Below are positions 43,386-51,565 of a DNA stretch of 64,000 nucleotides, piece by piece. Location of the stretch: NCBI GenBank assembly GCA_016705325.1, contig JADIYJ010000017.1:58421-122420 (forward strand), in the 5' to 3' direction. The notes under the pieces are model-generated. The model was not told the origin of the DNA. It searched no databases and was given only the letters and a program-made list of their open reading frames with translations. The first letter of the stretch is position 1. The number at the start of each line of letters is the position of its first letter. The translations under genes were made by a program, and so were the position numbers. This stretch comes from Pseudomonadota bacterium. GTDB taxonomy: Bacteria > Pseudomonadota > Gammaproteobacteria > Steroidobacterales > Steroidobacteraceae.

Positions 43386-44707
43386 ACGCGTCCCGCGTGT
43401 CCGCTGGCGCGCTGCCCGCGGTCCACCACCGCAGTCGTCACCAGGTCGGAGCCGACGTTGGTCATCGTGCGCGTCATGTCGAGCAGGCGGTCCACGCCGA
43501 GGATGATGCCGATGCCTTCGGGCGGAATGCCGAAGGCGACCAGCAGGCCGGCGATCAGTGGCAAGGATCCCCCTGGAATCGCAGCGACGGCCACCGCGCT
43601 CAGGACCGACAGGAATACCAGCGTGACCTGCTCGGCGAAACCGAGGTGCACACCGAAGACCTGCGCCACGAACAACACGACGCAGCCTTCGTAGAGCGCC
43701 GTGCCACTCATGTTCATCGTCGTGCCGAGTGGCATTACGAACCCGGCAGTCGAGGGCGCAATGCCCAGCCGCTCGCGGCAGGCAGCCAGTGCGGCGGGAA
43801 GCGTGGCGCTGCTCGAACTGGTCGAGAATGCGGTGACCAGCACGTCCTTGATCTGGACGAAGAACTCGCGCGGATTGCGCTTGGCGAGGAACTTGAGCCA
43901 GATCGACATCGTGCCGAACAGGTGCAGCAGCAGCATCGCGCCGCAACCGAGCACGAACAGGCCGAGCGCGATCAGGATGTCGAAGCCGACCTTGACCACC
44001 ACGCTGAATATCATGGCAGGCACCGCGTAAGGCGCCAGCTTCAGGGCGAAGTGCACGATTCCGGTCATCAGGTCGCTGACGGTCTCGAGCCCGTCGAGCA
44101 GCTTCTTGCGTCGTGTCTCCGGCAGTCCCAGTCCCGCCGCTCCCACCAGGATCGCGAAGACGATGAGCGGCAGCACCTCGCCCAGCATGTTGCGCTGGTT
44201 GCCGACAAAGGCGCCGAACAGGTTCTTCGGCATGAACATGTTGACGACCGTCGACGGCGTCACGGCGGGCCGGGCCTCGCTGTTCACGACATGCTGGCCC
44301 GCCTGCGAGCTGTACTCCTGCACCAGGCGTTGCGACGTCTCCGGGTCCATGCGGCCGCCCGGGTTGAGGATGTTCATCATCAGCAGGCCGAGCGCCGCCG
44401 CGATCGCCATGTTGGCGAAGAACAGCGCGAACGTGCGGCCGGCCAGCGGCCCGAGATCCGCAAGCCCGCCGAGCTGGACCACGCCGCCGGCCAGTGAGGC
44501 GAAGACGAGCGGGATCACGACGAAGAAAAGCATGCGCAGGAAGACCTGCCCGAGCGGGTCGAACACGTTGGTCGCTACCCACTTGGCGCCGTCCTGCAGG
44601 CCGGGAACGTGGGGCGCGAGGACCAGCACGAGCACACCGGCGACCGCGCCGTACACCAGCCCCCGCAGGATGCGGTTGGCGAGCCTGGCGTCGGTAGCTG
44701 CAGACAT
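43382..44707 (-). CDS. Dicarboxylate/amino acid:cation symporter (DAACS, GltP/DctA family)
   Basis: A 441-residue membrane protein from ATG 44707, with GGAAGGGG before it. It has the family signatures SSSSATLPAAL (serine-rich re-entrant loop), MPLGTTMNMSGTALYEG and LLDMTRTMTNVGSDL (sodium/substrate site). An extended loop of about 50 residues lies between TM3 and TM4. It takes up glutamate, aspartate or C4-dicarboxylates with Na+ or H+; which one cannot be said. Confidence 0.9.
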   Translation of the reverse strand: MSAATDARLANRILRGLVYGAVAGVLVLVLAPHVPGLQDGAKWVATNVFDPLGQVFLRMLFFVVIPLVFASLAGGVVQLGGLADLGPLAGRTFALFFANMAIAAALGLLMMNILNPGGRMDPETSQRLVQEYSSQAGQHVVNSEARPAVTPSTVVNMFMPKNLFGAFVGNQRNMLGEVLPLIVFAILVGAAGLGLPETRRKKLLDGLETVSDLMTGIVHFALKLAPYAVPAMIFSVVVKVGFDILIALGLFVLGCGAMLLLHLFGTMSIWLKFLAKRNPREFFVQIKDVLVTAFSTSSSSATLPAALAACRERLGIAPSTAGFVMPLGTTMNMSGTALYEGCVVLFVAQVFGVHLGFAEQVTLVFLSVLSAVAVAAIPGGSLPLIAGLLVAFGIPPEGIGIILGVDRLLDMTRTMTNVGSDLVTTAVVDRGQRASGHAGRV

Positions 44708-44992
44708 TGAACCCCTTCCCACGGCGCAAAACGATGATGCACTTTGTCCGACGCGCCCCGCACTGGCAAGCGCGGGACGCGCGACGCTGGGACAGCGTGT
44801 CGACTGCGGGTGTCTCCCGTGCCGCATGTAAACCGGGCCGCGGACGTACCGGGCCGGGGTTGAGACGGGTATTCTCGGCAGCAAGGAGACCCCCGGGTGC
44901 TGCCAATGTCCGCGTGCTCGCAGATCACGACGCAGGGTGCGGTCAGATTGATACCGGCGAGCGCTACCGATCCGGACGTGGAACGCTGAGCG

Positions 44993-45664
44993 TTGACGCC
45001 TCCTGTCCTCAATCGGGCATCATTACTCGCTGCAGTGCACGAACTGGCCGCGCGCGATCGTCGCCTCGCTCGGATCTTCGACGAGTTCGGTCCGCCGCCA
45101 CTCTGGGCGCGGCCCCGCGGCTTTCCGACACTGGTGCGGATCATCCTCGAACAGCAGGTCTCGCTGGCATCGGCCGCGGCACTCTATGCAAAACTGGACC
45201 TGCACTTCGAGGGCGAGGTGACGCCGGCGCGCGTGCTGGCGCCCGGTGAGGCTGCCCTGCTGTCGCTGGGGGTTACGCGGCAGAAGGCACGCTACGTCGT
45301 CGGACTTGCGGCACAACTCGAAAGCGGCGCGCTGTCGCTCGACCGTGTCGCTCGCATGCCCGATGCGGCTGCAGGCGCAACACTGGTACAGATTCCAGGC
45401 ATCGGGCCCTGGACTGCCGGCGTGTACCTGTTGATGGCGCTGCGGCGTCCGGATGTCTGGCCGCCCGGTGACCTGGGCCTGCACAAATCGATGGCAGAAA
45501 TTCGCGGATTGAGCGCCGTGCCGACGAGCGATGCAGCCGCAGCATTCGCCATGCGCTGGCGTCCGTGGCGCGCGGTGGCTGCACGACTGCTGTGGCACTC
45601 GTACCTGTCGCGACGTGCGCACCGGCCCCCGAGGACACGCGACCCCGGGGTTGCCGGCCTCTGA
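44993..45664 (+). CDS. DNA-3-methyladenine glycosylase II-like (AlkA/HhH-GPD family)
   Basis: A 223-residue protein; the frame opens with TTG 44993 and the true start is not sure. It has RIILEQQVSLASAAALY, then the helix-hairpin-helix QIPGIGPWTAGVYLLMAL, and the catalytic aspartate in VWPPGDLGLHKSM. It should remove alkylated purines from DNA. It lacks the N-terminal domain of E. coli AlkA. The 285 bases before it hold nothing recognised. Confidence 0.82.
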   Translation: MTPPVLNRASLLAAVHELAARDRRLARIFDEFGPPPLWARPRGFPTLVRIILEQQVSLASAAALYAKLDLHFEGEVTPARVLAPGEAALLSLGVTRQKARYVVGLAAQLESGALSLDRVARMPDAAAGATLVQIPGIGPWTAGVYLLMALRRPDVWPPGDLGLHKSMAEIRGLSAVPTSDAAAAFAMRWRPWRAVAARLLWHSYLSRRAHRPPRTRDPGVAGL

Positions 45665-45676
45665 TGCCGTGCGGCT

Positions 45677-45931
45677 TCAGGCTTTCTTGAAGATGCCGAG
45701 CGCCCGCAGGATGAAAATCAAGGCGACCGCGCCGATCACCGCGACGATGAAGCGGAGGATGCCTCCTGTCGGAGCGAGTCCCAGGGCGCCGGCGGCCCAG
45801 AAGCCGATGAAGGAGCCTGCAATTCCGACCAGCACGTTGGCAATCATGCCCATCTGCGCATTGGTCTTCATGACAATGCTTGCGAGCCAGCCGACGATGC
45901 CACCAACGATCAAGGTAATGAGCCAACCCAT
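45677..45931 (-). CDS. GlsB/YeaQ/YmgE-family small membrane protein
   Basis: An 84-residue protein from ATG 45931 with three hydrophobic segments: GWLITLIVGGIVGWLASIVM, a Gly-rich second helix (GIAGSFIGFWAAGALG) and IVAVIGAVALIFILRALG. This is the transglycosylase-associated-protein family, often stress-induced. No enzyme activity is shown. Confidence 0.88.
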   Translation of the reverse strand: MGWLITLIVGGIVGWLASIVMKTNAQMGMIANVLVGIAGSFIGFWAAGALGLAPTGGILRFIVAVIGAVALIFILRALGIFKKA

Positions 45932-45950
45932 TGCCAGTCTCCCTTCGTAG

Positions 45951-46538
45951 TTACCGCAACAATTTCCCGGCCATCCCGAGAATGTCATCCAGCGGATTGC
46001 CGTCGCCATTGAGGTCGAGCATTGACGCCAGCCCGGGCCCGGCGCCTGCCGTGGAACCCTGGGCACCACCGCCGAGCATGCCACCGAGCATGTCTGCGAG
46101 TCCGCCGCCGCCCGTCTGGGGCGCAGCCGATGCGCGGCCCTGCTTGGCCATGTAGCCCGCGACCAGCATCGCCAGTACCGGCAACATCTTCTTCAGCAGC
46201 GCCGGATCAAGACCCATCTGGCCAGCGGCGTTCTGGGCGACCGTGCGGCTTACTTCTCGGGAGCCGAAGATCTGCCCGAGGACGTCATTGCCAGGGCTCA
46301 CGTTCGTTGGCTGGGGTGCGAGCACTTCGTCCATCAATCCACCGCCACCAAGCCCACTGAGCATGCCAATGAGCCGTTCCAGTCCGGCAGGCTGTCCTTG
46401 CGTCTGCTTCTTGAAGCCGCCGAGGATCGCCGGCAACAACGCAGCAGCGCCACTCGCTGCCTGGGACTCGCTGACGCCGAACTCGCGCGCCAGCGACTGA
46501 GTCCCTCCCATCTGCTCGAGCATGTCCATGATCTGCAT
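45951..46538 (-). CDS. DUF937/YidB-like protein
   Basis: A 195-residue protein from ATG 46538. It contains GVSESQAASGAAALLPAIL and ILGGFKKQT, the start of DUF937, then a Gly/Met-rich middle (GLADMLGGMLGGG) and an end like DUF937 (DLNGDGNPLDDILGMAGKLL). The D-x-N-x-D-G-N-x-x-D string could bind calcium. It lies in a tight series with the GlsB-like and DUF3597 genes. Confidence 0.8.
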   Translation of the reverse strand: MQIMDMLEQMGGTQSLAREFGVSESQAASGAAALLPAILGGFKKQTQGQPAGLERLIGMLSGLGGGGLMDEVLAPQPTNVSPGNDVLGQIFGSREVSRTVAQNAAGQMGLDPALLKKMLPVLAMLVAGYMAKQGRASAAPQTGGGGLADMLGGMLGGGAQGSTAGAGPGLASMLDLNGDGNPLDDILGMAGKLLR

Positions 46539-46569
46539 GATGCGCCCCCCCCTGCGGTGCTTCAGTACG

Positions 46570-46989
46570 TCAGTCCAGCAACTCTTTCGGGATATTGCCC
46601 CCGTTGTCGGCAATCTGTTGCAGCACGGTCTTGTGCAGCCACATGTTCATCTTGGCTGAATCCCCCATCAGGTCACCGGGGCAGCCAAGTTCCGTGGCGA
46701 GCTCTTTCCGCGCCGCGAAGCTGCTGTCGATGTCGAGCAGCTTCAGCAGGTCGACGATCGAAGTCTTCCAGTTGAGCTTCTGCGGATTGGCGGCGGCGAG
46801 TTTCTCCAGTTGCGCAACGACATCGACGACGGCGATCGGTTGCGGCGGGGGCGGCGCCTTTGGCACTGGAGCGGGAACCGGGGTAGCCACCGGCGGCGGC
46901 GTTGACACCTTGGGTGCCGGTGCAGGTGCCGGCTCTGCGGCGGCTTTCTTGAGACCCAGTTTTTCGAGGATTTTGCCGAAAAAGCTCAT
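46570..46989 (-). CDS. DUF3597-like protein
   Basis: A 139-residue protein from ATG 46989. An N-terminal basic helix (MSFFGKILEKLGLKKA) is joined by an Ala/Pro linker (residues 18-55) to a domain with DVVAQLEKLAAANPQKLNWK, IVDLLKLLDIDSS, KELATELGCPGDLMGDSAKM and NMWLHKTVLQQIADNGG. This matches the DUF3597 family, related to LysM-linked small proteins. Function unknown. Confidence 0.8.
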   Translation of the reverse strand: MSFFGKILEKLGLKKAAAEPAPAPAPKVSTPPPVATPVPAPVPKAPPPPQPIAVVDVVAQLEKLAAANPQKLNWKTSIVDLLKLLDIDSSFAARKELATELGCPGDLMGDSAKMNMWLHKTVLQQIADNGGNIPKELLD

Positions 46990-47134
46990 CTTGCTCTCCT
47001 TGCGACAGACAGCTGCTGGTACGCCTATTTTGCGCCAATCAGGGGGGAAATTGGATGTCCCTGGTCTTTGCACGAATTACTGCCGCCGTGGCGTGTCCGC
47101 ATAATAGGAATCTCCTGTCGGGAGGCGGTCCCGT

Positions 47135-47827
47135 ATGAAACCTGCAGAGCGTTACCCCGCGGTCCTGTTGCTGGTATTCGGCGCAGTCTGGACGGCGCTG
47201 GCCATCGCGCCGTCCTACCGACAGGACTGGCTGCTCGAAAACGTATTGGTATTTGTCGCAATACCACTGCTGGTGGCGACGTCGCGCAGCTTGCGTTTCT
47301 CGAACCGAGCCTATACCTGCATGTTCGTCTTTTTCGTGCTGCATGCAATCGGGGCGCATTACACCTACAGCGAGGTGCCCTGGCGCGAGTGGCTGCCCCT
47401 GCAGGACGCGGGGACCGAACCCGGCCCGGCAAGCCGCAACCACTACGATCGTTTCGTACACTTCGGTTACGGGCTGCTGATGTTCCCGGCGGCGTGGGAA
47501 CTGTTCACGGTGCGCGCCAACCCACAGCGCCTCTGGCGTTACGTCATGCCCGTGACCTTTCTGATGGCGCACTCGGTCATCTACGAAATGATTGAATGGG
47601 GCGCGGCGGAAATTTTCGGCGGCGACCTCGGTGTGGCCTACCTTGGTACGCAGGGAGACGTGTGGGACGCGCAGAAAGACATGGCCCTGGCGACGGCCGG
47701 CATCCTGGTGGGGTTGCTGCTGACCCTCGCTTTCCGCTCGTCGAGTGGCTCACCTCCTGCGCCCGCCTCGGTCGAACCTTCAGTCCATGATCGACCTCGG
47801 GACCATCGCGGGCCTGCATGCTCATGA
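47135..47827 (+). CDS. DUF2238 (YjdF-like) integral membrane protein
   Basis: A 230-residue protein with about five hydrophobic segments. It has HAIGAHYTYSEVPW, RNHYDRFVHFGYGLLM and HSVIYEMIEWGAAEIFG, then GTQGDVWDAQKDMALA. These His/Asp/Glu motifs in membrane segments are the signature of DUF2238. The biochemical role is unknown. The last 40 or so residues are low-complexity. Confidence 0.85.
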   Translation: MKPAERYPAVLLLVFGAVWTALAIAPSYRQDWLLENVLVFVAIPLLVATSRSLRFSNRAYTCMFVFFVLHAIGAHYTYSEVPWREWLPLQDAGTEPGPASRNHYDRFVHFGYGLLMFPAAWELFTVRANPQRLWRYVMPVTFLMAHSVIYEMIEWGAAEIFGGDLGVAYLGTQGDVWDAQKDMALATAGILVGLLLTLAFRSSSGSPPAPASVEPSVHDRPRDHRGPACS

Positions 47828-47876
47828 CCACCAGCTCGCGGCCTACTGCCCGCGCTGCGATGCATGGCGCCTGTTG
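47787..47876 (+). pseudogene. Possible remnant of a small zinc-ribbon protein
   Basis: Inside the end of the DUF2238 gene, in another frame, an ATG opens MIDLGTIAGLHAHDHQLAAY followed by C-P-R-C-D. This resembles the start of a small protein with a CxxC knuckle, but the second CxxC is missing and the frame runs into the antisense of the next gene. It may be a truncated gene or chance. Confidence 0.25.
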
Positions 47877-47901
47877 TCGTCGTGGTGCCGATCGGAAATG
47901 C

Positions 47902-48447
47902 TCAGGGAACCCGCGATACCGCCAGCCTGGCGAGTTCGATCAGCGGTTCCTTCCGGTCACCCCAGACCTCGAGCGCAAGCCTGCCGCGTTGCAAGGCCAC
48001 CAGCGAATAACCTTTCTCCGGTGCGCGCGACTGCAGGTACGCCTCGCCCCACAACCCGGCAATCGACTCTCCCCGCTCCGCCACGCTCTGTGTCTCGAGC
48101 ATGGCCTCGTGCATGGCCGGCGCCGAAAAACTGATGCGATAACTCTCGGTCATGCCGTCAACCTCGACGACATAGGCGCAGTTTGAAAATCCAGCCGGAG
48201 GTTCGTTGAGCAGTTTGCCGCCGATGATCGCGGCGGCTTCCTGCGGAGTCACGATCTCGCATGCCTTGAGGCTCGCAATGTCCACGGCTGGCGAGCCGGC
48301 CATGGCGGCCGCGGGACTGCTTTCGGCCAGGGCGGGCGCTTGTGCGGATGGAGTCGGGGCCGCCGCCTGCTCTGGCGCGCCCTTGCCACCGCACGCGACG
48401 ACGCCGAACAGCAGCGCCGTCACACCGATCACTGAACGCAGGTTCAT
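47902..48447 (-). CDS. Predicted lipoprotein
   Basis: A 181-residue protein from ATG 48447, with GGGAGA before it. The signal ends G-V-V-A-C (lipobox), followed by an Ala/Pro-rich linker (residues 25-55). A folded part follows that starts CEIVTPQEAAAIIGG and has a second cysteine in FSNCAYVV, resembling the DUF3558-type lipoprotein layout. Function unknown. Confidence 0.7.
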   Translation of the reverse strand: MNLRSVIGVTALLFGVVACGGKGAPEQAAAPTPSAQAPALAESSPAAAMAGSPAVDIASLKACEIVTPQEAAAIIGGKLLNEPPAGFSNCAYVVEVDGMTESYRISFSAPAMHEAMLETQSVAERGESIAGLWGEAYLQSRAPEKGYSLVALQRGRLALEVWGDRKEPLIELARLAVSRVP

Positions 48448-48449
48448 GG

Positions 48450-48752
48450 CTATCTCCCGTGGGATCGCTCAGACGCCGGGGGCATAGCTACCAGCGTGTC
48501 CAGGCGCGGATTCCCCCTGTCTGAGAGCGTCCGGTATAGCGTTTCACGGCTCAAGCCGGTGCGTTCGGCCAACGCCGCCATTCCGCCAACAGCATCAGCG
48601 ACGGTACGCAGCGCGACGGGCACCACGAGGGGTTCGCCATCCTCAAGCATGGCCTCGAGGTAGGCGGCAATGTCGCGTTCATCGCGAAGGTACTTGCTTG
48701 CACGAAACGACACGCTTGCCGATGCGTTCCTGACAGTCCTGCCAGTAGCCAT
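48450..48752 (-). CDS. Addiction-module antidote protein (HigA-2-like helix-turn-helix)
   Basis: About 100 residues from ATG 48752 (GTG 48713 is possible). It carries KYLRDERDIAAYLEAMLEDG, then MAALAERTGLSRETLYRTLS and RGNPRLDTL. This is the signature of the antidote protein that normally follows a HigB-type toxin gene. No such toxin precedes it here; higA (48790-49194) is the neighbour. It may be an orphan antidote or a relic of a second module. Confidence 0.72.
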   Translation of the reverse strand: MATGRTVRNASASVSFRASKYLRDERDIAAYLEAMLEDGEPLVVPVALRTVADAVGGMAALAERTGLSRETLYRTLSDRGNPRLDTLVAMPPASERSHGR

Positions 48753-48789
48753 GCGCCACCTCGATAGCGAATTTGCCGGCCCACCCCCG

Positions 48790-49194
48790 CTACCCCATGA
48801 ATGCATCGGCGGGCAACCCGAACCGAGCCGACATGCGGGCAATCTGGCGCACGTTCAGCCGACGCTTGCCATTGAGCACCGCGCTCACGACGCTCTGCGC
48901 GCCGATCTCGGGCAAGTCCTTCTGCGTCAAACCATGCTGCGCCATCAGCTCACGCAGGAAGTCCTGCACTGACATTTCGCGGATGGGCGCATTGGCCGCT
49001 TCGTACTCGGCGATCAGGTCCCCGAGATAGTCCGCCAGGCGCGCCAGAGGATGAGTCTCGTCTGCCCCGCCCGCATCCAGGACGGCATCGAGCGCGGCCA
49101 CCAGGCGGCGATACGCGCTCTTGCTGCGCGGCGCTTCCAGGAGCGGTGCGACATGCGGCCAGTGCCGGATCGCATCTCGTACCTGCGTGCTCAT
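48790..49194 (-). CDS. higA: HigA antitoxin (XRE helix-turn-helix)
   Basis: A 134-residue protein. ATG 49194 has AGGAGG eight bases before it and overlaps the higB stop (ATGA). The C-terminal half is a helix-turn-helix (LRELMAQHGLTQKDLPEIG, then SVVSAVLNGKRRLNVRQI). The N-terminal half should bind HigB. The toxin-first order is typical of higBA. It probably autorepresses. Confidence 0.87.
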   Translation of the reverse strand: MSTQVRDAIRHWPHVAPLLEAPRSKSAYRRLVAALDAVLDAGGADETHPLARLADYLGDLIAEYEAANAPIREMSVQDFLRELMAQHGLTQKDLPEIGAQSVVSAVLNGKRRLNVRQIARMSARFGLPADAFMG

Positions 49195-49493
49195 TGGATG
49201 ACCTCCTTTCGCTTCCACTGGCGCCGGTCGTACTCGGCATGACTCAAGACGTGCCGTACGAACACCTTGCCCGAGTTGAAATGCACGGCCGCCATGAGCC
49301 GCAGCTTGTTGCCGCCGATATTGACCACGAGCAGCGGCCCCACCTTATCCACACTGCCGAATGTCGCCCGCAACTCGGCAAAGGTCGCAAACCGCCCGCG
49401 CTTCATGGCGCGATACCAGAAGTCCAGCGCTCCGGAGGATTCCGGGAACCGCGCCTGAGCCGCCACCACTCGGGCATGTGTGATGACGTGCAC
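49191..49493 (-). CDS. higB: HigB-type mRNA interferase toxin
   Basis: A 100-residue protein from GTG 49493. It has FWYRAMKRGRFATFAELRA, VGPLLVVNIGGNKLRLMAAV and GKVFVRHVLSHAEYDRRQWK, the HigB family of RelE-fold ribosome-dependent nucleases. Basic residues K, R and H of the end form the active region. The neighbour is HigA. Confidence 0.9.
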   Translation of the reverse strand: MHVITHARVVAAQARFPESSGALDFWYRAMKRGRFATFAELRATFGSVDKVGPLLVVNIGGNKLRLMAAVHFNSGKVFVRHVLSHAEYDRRQWKRKEVIQ

Positions 49494-49762
49494 GACTCAA
49501 GCCTATAGCAAAATGCTATTCCACGGAAGTCCAGAGACTGCCGATTCCGTCCCGCTCACGGGCCGGGGCACGATCACCACTGCGGTTCGGGGTGCCGCGG
49601 TTGCTTCCCCTTCGGCGGCTTCGCCAAGTCATTGGTGTGCTTATGGCGTAAAGCGCCAACAAGTACGAGCGAAAATTCCGGTGATTACAGCGACTTTCGT
49701 GCGCTCAAAGACCATGGCTCGCCGCGTCGGAACGGGCTGGCGCGGGGTTGAAAAAAAGGGTT

Positions 49763-49839
<77 letters not shown>

Positions 49840-50010
49840 ACGAGGTTCGGGTTGCGGCCGGACTGGATGCGGGCCGCTGGGGACCGCGAATTGTCCGGAG
49901 AGGCGGGCTCCGCGTCAAGTTGAGGGACGGCTTCCGGCAGGTGCCGCCGGCGAGGCATCGTGCGAAACTTGGTGGCAGAACAAAAGGTCATCCGTCTGGA
50001 GGACACCGCC

Positions 50011-51381
50011 GTGAAGCTTCCCTCGACCAACCTGCAGCGCTTCCTTGTGACCAGCGCCCTCCTGTCTGCCGCGATTGCGCCTGCCGTTCAGGCACAACAG
50101 CCTGCGCCAGTCCGCCCGCCTGACAAACCGCCGATTGCCCAGGGCTGGATCGACATCGCCACGTTTGCGTCGCCCGGCGGCATGGGCGGCATGGCCGGCA
50201 TGATGATGGGCGGTGGCGGCGGCGACACACCGATGTCGGCACTGTTCGGTGGCAAGAGGAAGGGGAACCAGTTCGGGCTGACGCGCGCAGGCGGCAGCGG
50301 CAGCTACGTCGACGTGACGCTGCGCACCAGCCGCAACCCGAGTCTCGCCGAAGCCCTGCAGGCCGTGCCCCCGGGCAGCAAGCTCGAGCCGACACTGCAG
50401 CTCAAGGTACTCCCCCAGGCCAAGCCCGTACCCACCGACCGCGGCGACGATTCGATCGAGGAGCCGACCGAGCAGCCCAAGGGCAAGATCAAGCTGTACT
50501 GGGGTTGCGGCACGACCATCCGGCCGGGGCAGCCGAAGGTCGTGGACTTCGAGACCAGCACGATCAAGGAGTTCGGCGACATTTTCAAAGGTCGCCGTGC
50601 CACGCAGCGCGGCACGCATTCGGCGCCAGGACGTCCCGTCTGGCCGAATCCCACCGACAACCGCCTCGTGCCCGACGGCGCTTCATTCGCGGGAGCGCAT
50701 GCGTTCAGCGGCCAGGGCGTGCCTGAAAGCTTCAAGTTCACGCTGCCGCCGGCGCAGGACATCATGCCGCCGATCGCCCTGCAGCAGGCGCAGGCCGCAG
50801 GCGTAACGCAGCTCAGCTGGCAGGCGCTGCCCACGGCCCGCGGCTATTTCATCGCGGCCATGGGTGGCAAGGGCGACGACTCCGGTGACGGCGCTGAAAT
50901 GACGCTGTGGACGTCGAGCGAACTGCCGGACTCCGGTTTCGGCCTGGTTGACTACCAGACCAACAAGTCGGTCGACCAGTGGCTGAAGGAAAAGGTGCTG
51001 CTGGCGCCGGCGACGACCCGTTGCGACGTGCCGAAGGGCATCTTCGGCGAGGGCGAGGAAGCCGCAGGCGCAATGCTGCGCATGATTGCGTATGGCTCTG
51101 AACTGAACCTGGCCCATCCGCCGCGCCCCACCGACCCGAAGATTGCGTATGAGCCCGAATGGGCCCTGAAGGTGCGCGTGAAGTCGGTCGCGTTCACGAT
51201 GCTGGGCATGCCGGCAATGGACGGCGGCGGCGCAGGGGAAGACGGCTCTGCGGAGGGCGGCGAAGGCTCATCGAGCGATGGCACGACGAACGACGGCACG
51301 TCGACCGAGCAGCCAAAGAAGAAAAAGAAATTTGGGCTGAAGGATGCGCTGGACGCGGTGAAGGACGCCGTGCCGCACTGA
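50011..51381 (+). CDS. Unknown secreted protein with Gly/Met-rich segment
   Basis: A 456-residue protein. GTG 50011 has GGAGG nine bases upstream; an ATG at 49960 is less likely. A signal peptide (residues 1 to about 28, ending AVQAQ) is followed by a Gly/Met-rich stretch (GGMGGMAGMMMGGGGGD), a middle with KLYWGCGTTIRPGQPK, and the pair LSWQALPTARGYFIAAMG and WTSSELPDSG. The tail is low-complexity (Gly/Ser/Thr) and ends in a Lys-rich patch (PKKKKKFG). I do not recognise the family. Confidence 0.75.
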   Translation: MKLPSTNLQRFLVTSALLSAAIAPAVQAQQPAPVRPPDKPPIAQGWIDIATFASPGGMGGMAGMMMGGGGGDTPMSALFGGKRKGNQFGLTRAGGSGSYVDVTLRTSRNPSLAEALQAVPPGSKLEPTLQLKVLPQAKPVPTDRGDDSIEEPTEQPKGKIKLYWGCGTTIRPGQPKVVDFETSTIKEFGDIFKGRRATQRGTHSAPGRPVWPNPTDNRLVPDGASFAGAHAFSGQGVPESFKFTLPPAQDIMPPIALQQAQAAGVTQLSWQALPTARGYFIAAMGGKGDDSGDGAEMTLWTSSELPDSGFGLVDYQTNKSVDQWLKEKVLLAPATTRCDVPKGIFGEGEEAAGAMLRMIAYGSELNLAHPPRPTDPKIAYEPEWALKVRVKSVAFTMLGMPAMDGGGAGEDGSAEGGEGSSSDGTTNDGTSTEQPKKKKKFGLKDALDAVKDAVPH

Positions 51382-51389
51382 AGCGTCGT

Positions 51390-51415
51390 CCCTCTCCCAC
51401 GTCCGCGGGAGAGGG
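51390..51415 (+). terminator. Hairpin after the unknown secreted protein gene
   Basis: CCCTCTCCC (51390-51398) pairs with GGGAGAGGG (51407-51415) over eight bases, eight bases after the stop. There is no U-run. It looks like part of the widespread CCCTCTCCC...GGGAGAGGG intergenic repeat type and may act as a terminator. Confidence 0.45.
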
Positions 51416-51443
51416 TTGCGGCGAGAGGTCGCGCGAGGCACAG

Positions 51444-51519
51444 CGTGTCCAAGCCGACCTGTCCTGGCGCGCGCGTATCTGCCTTTCCAAGCGCGACAGG
51501 ACAGGTCGGCTTGGACACG
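51444..51519. repeat. Large palindrome (29-bp arms, one mismatch, 18-base loop)
   Basis: 51444-51472 and 51491-51519 are reverse complements with one mismatch. The minus-strand loop holds GGAAAGGCAGATACGC, which matches the loop core of the palindrome at 11399-11474 at 15 of 16 bases, though the arms share nothing. It sits between convergent genes (51381 and 51566). Confidence 0.9.
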
Positions 51520-51565
51520 AGGACCCTCACCCGGCCTGCGGCTGAACGCGCAGTCGAGGCGAGCG

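Noticed and set aside
44708..44992. Small genes or RNA in the 285-base gap
   Set aside because: No frame with coding character, no tRNA or clear hairpin was found.
49494..49762. Plus-strand frame of 105 residues running into the tRNA gene
   Set aside because: It overlaps tRNA-Met and shows no domain or ribosome site.
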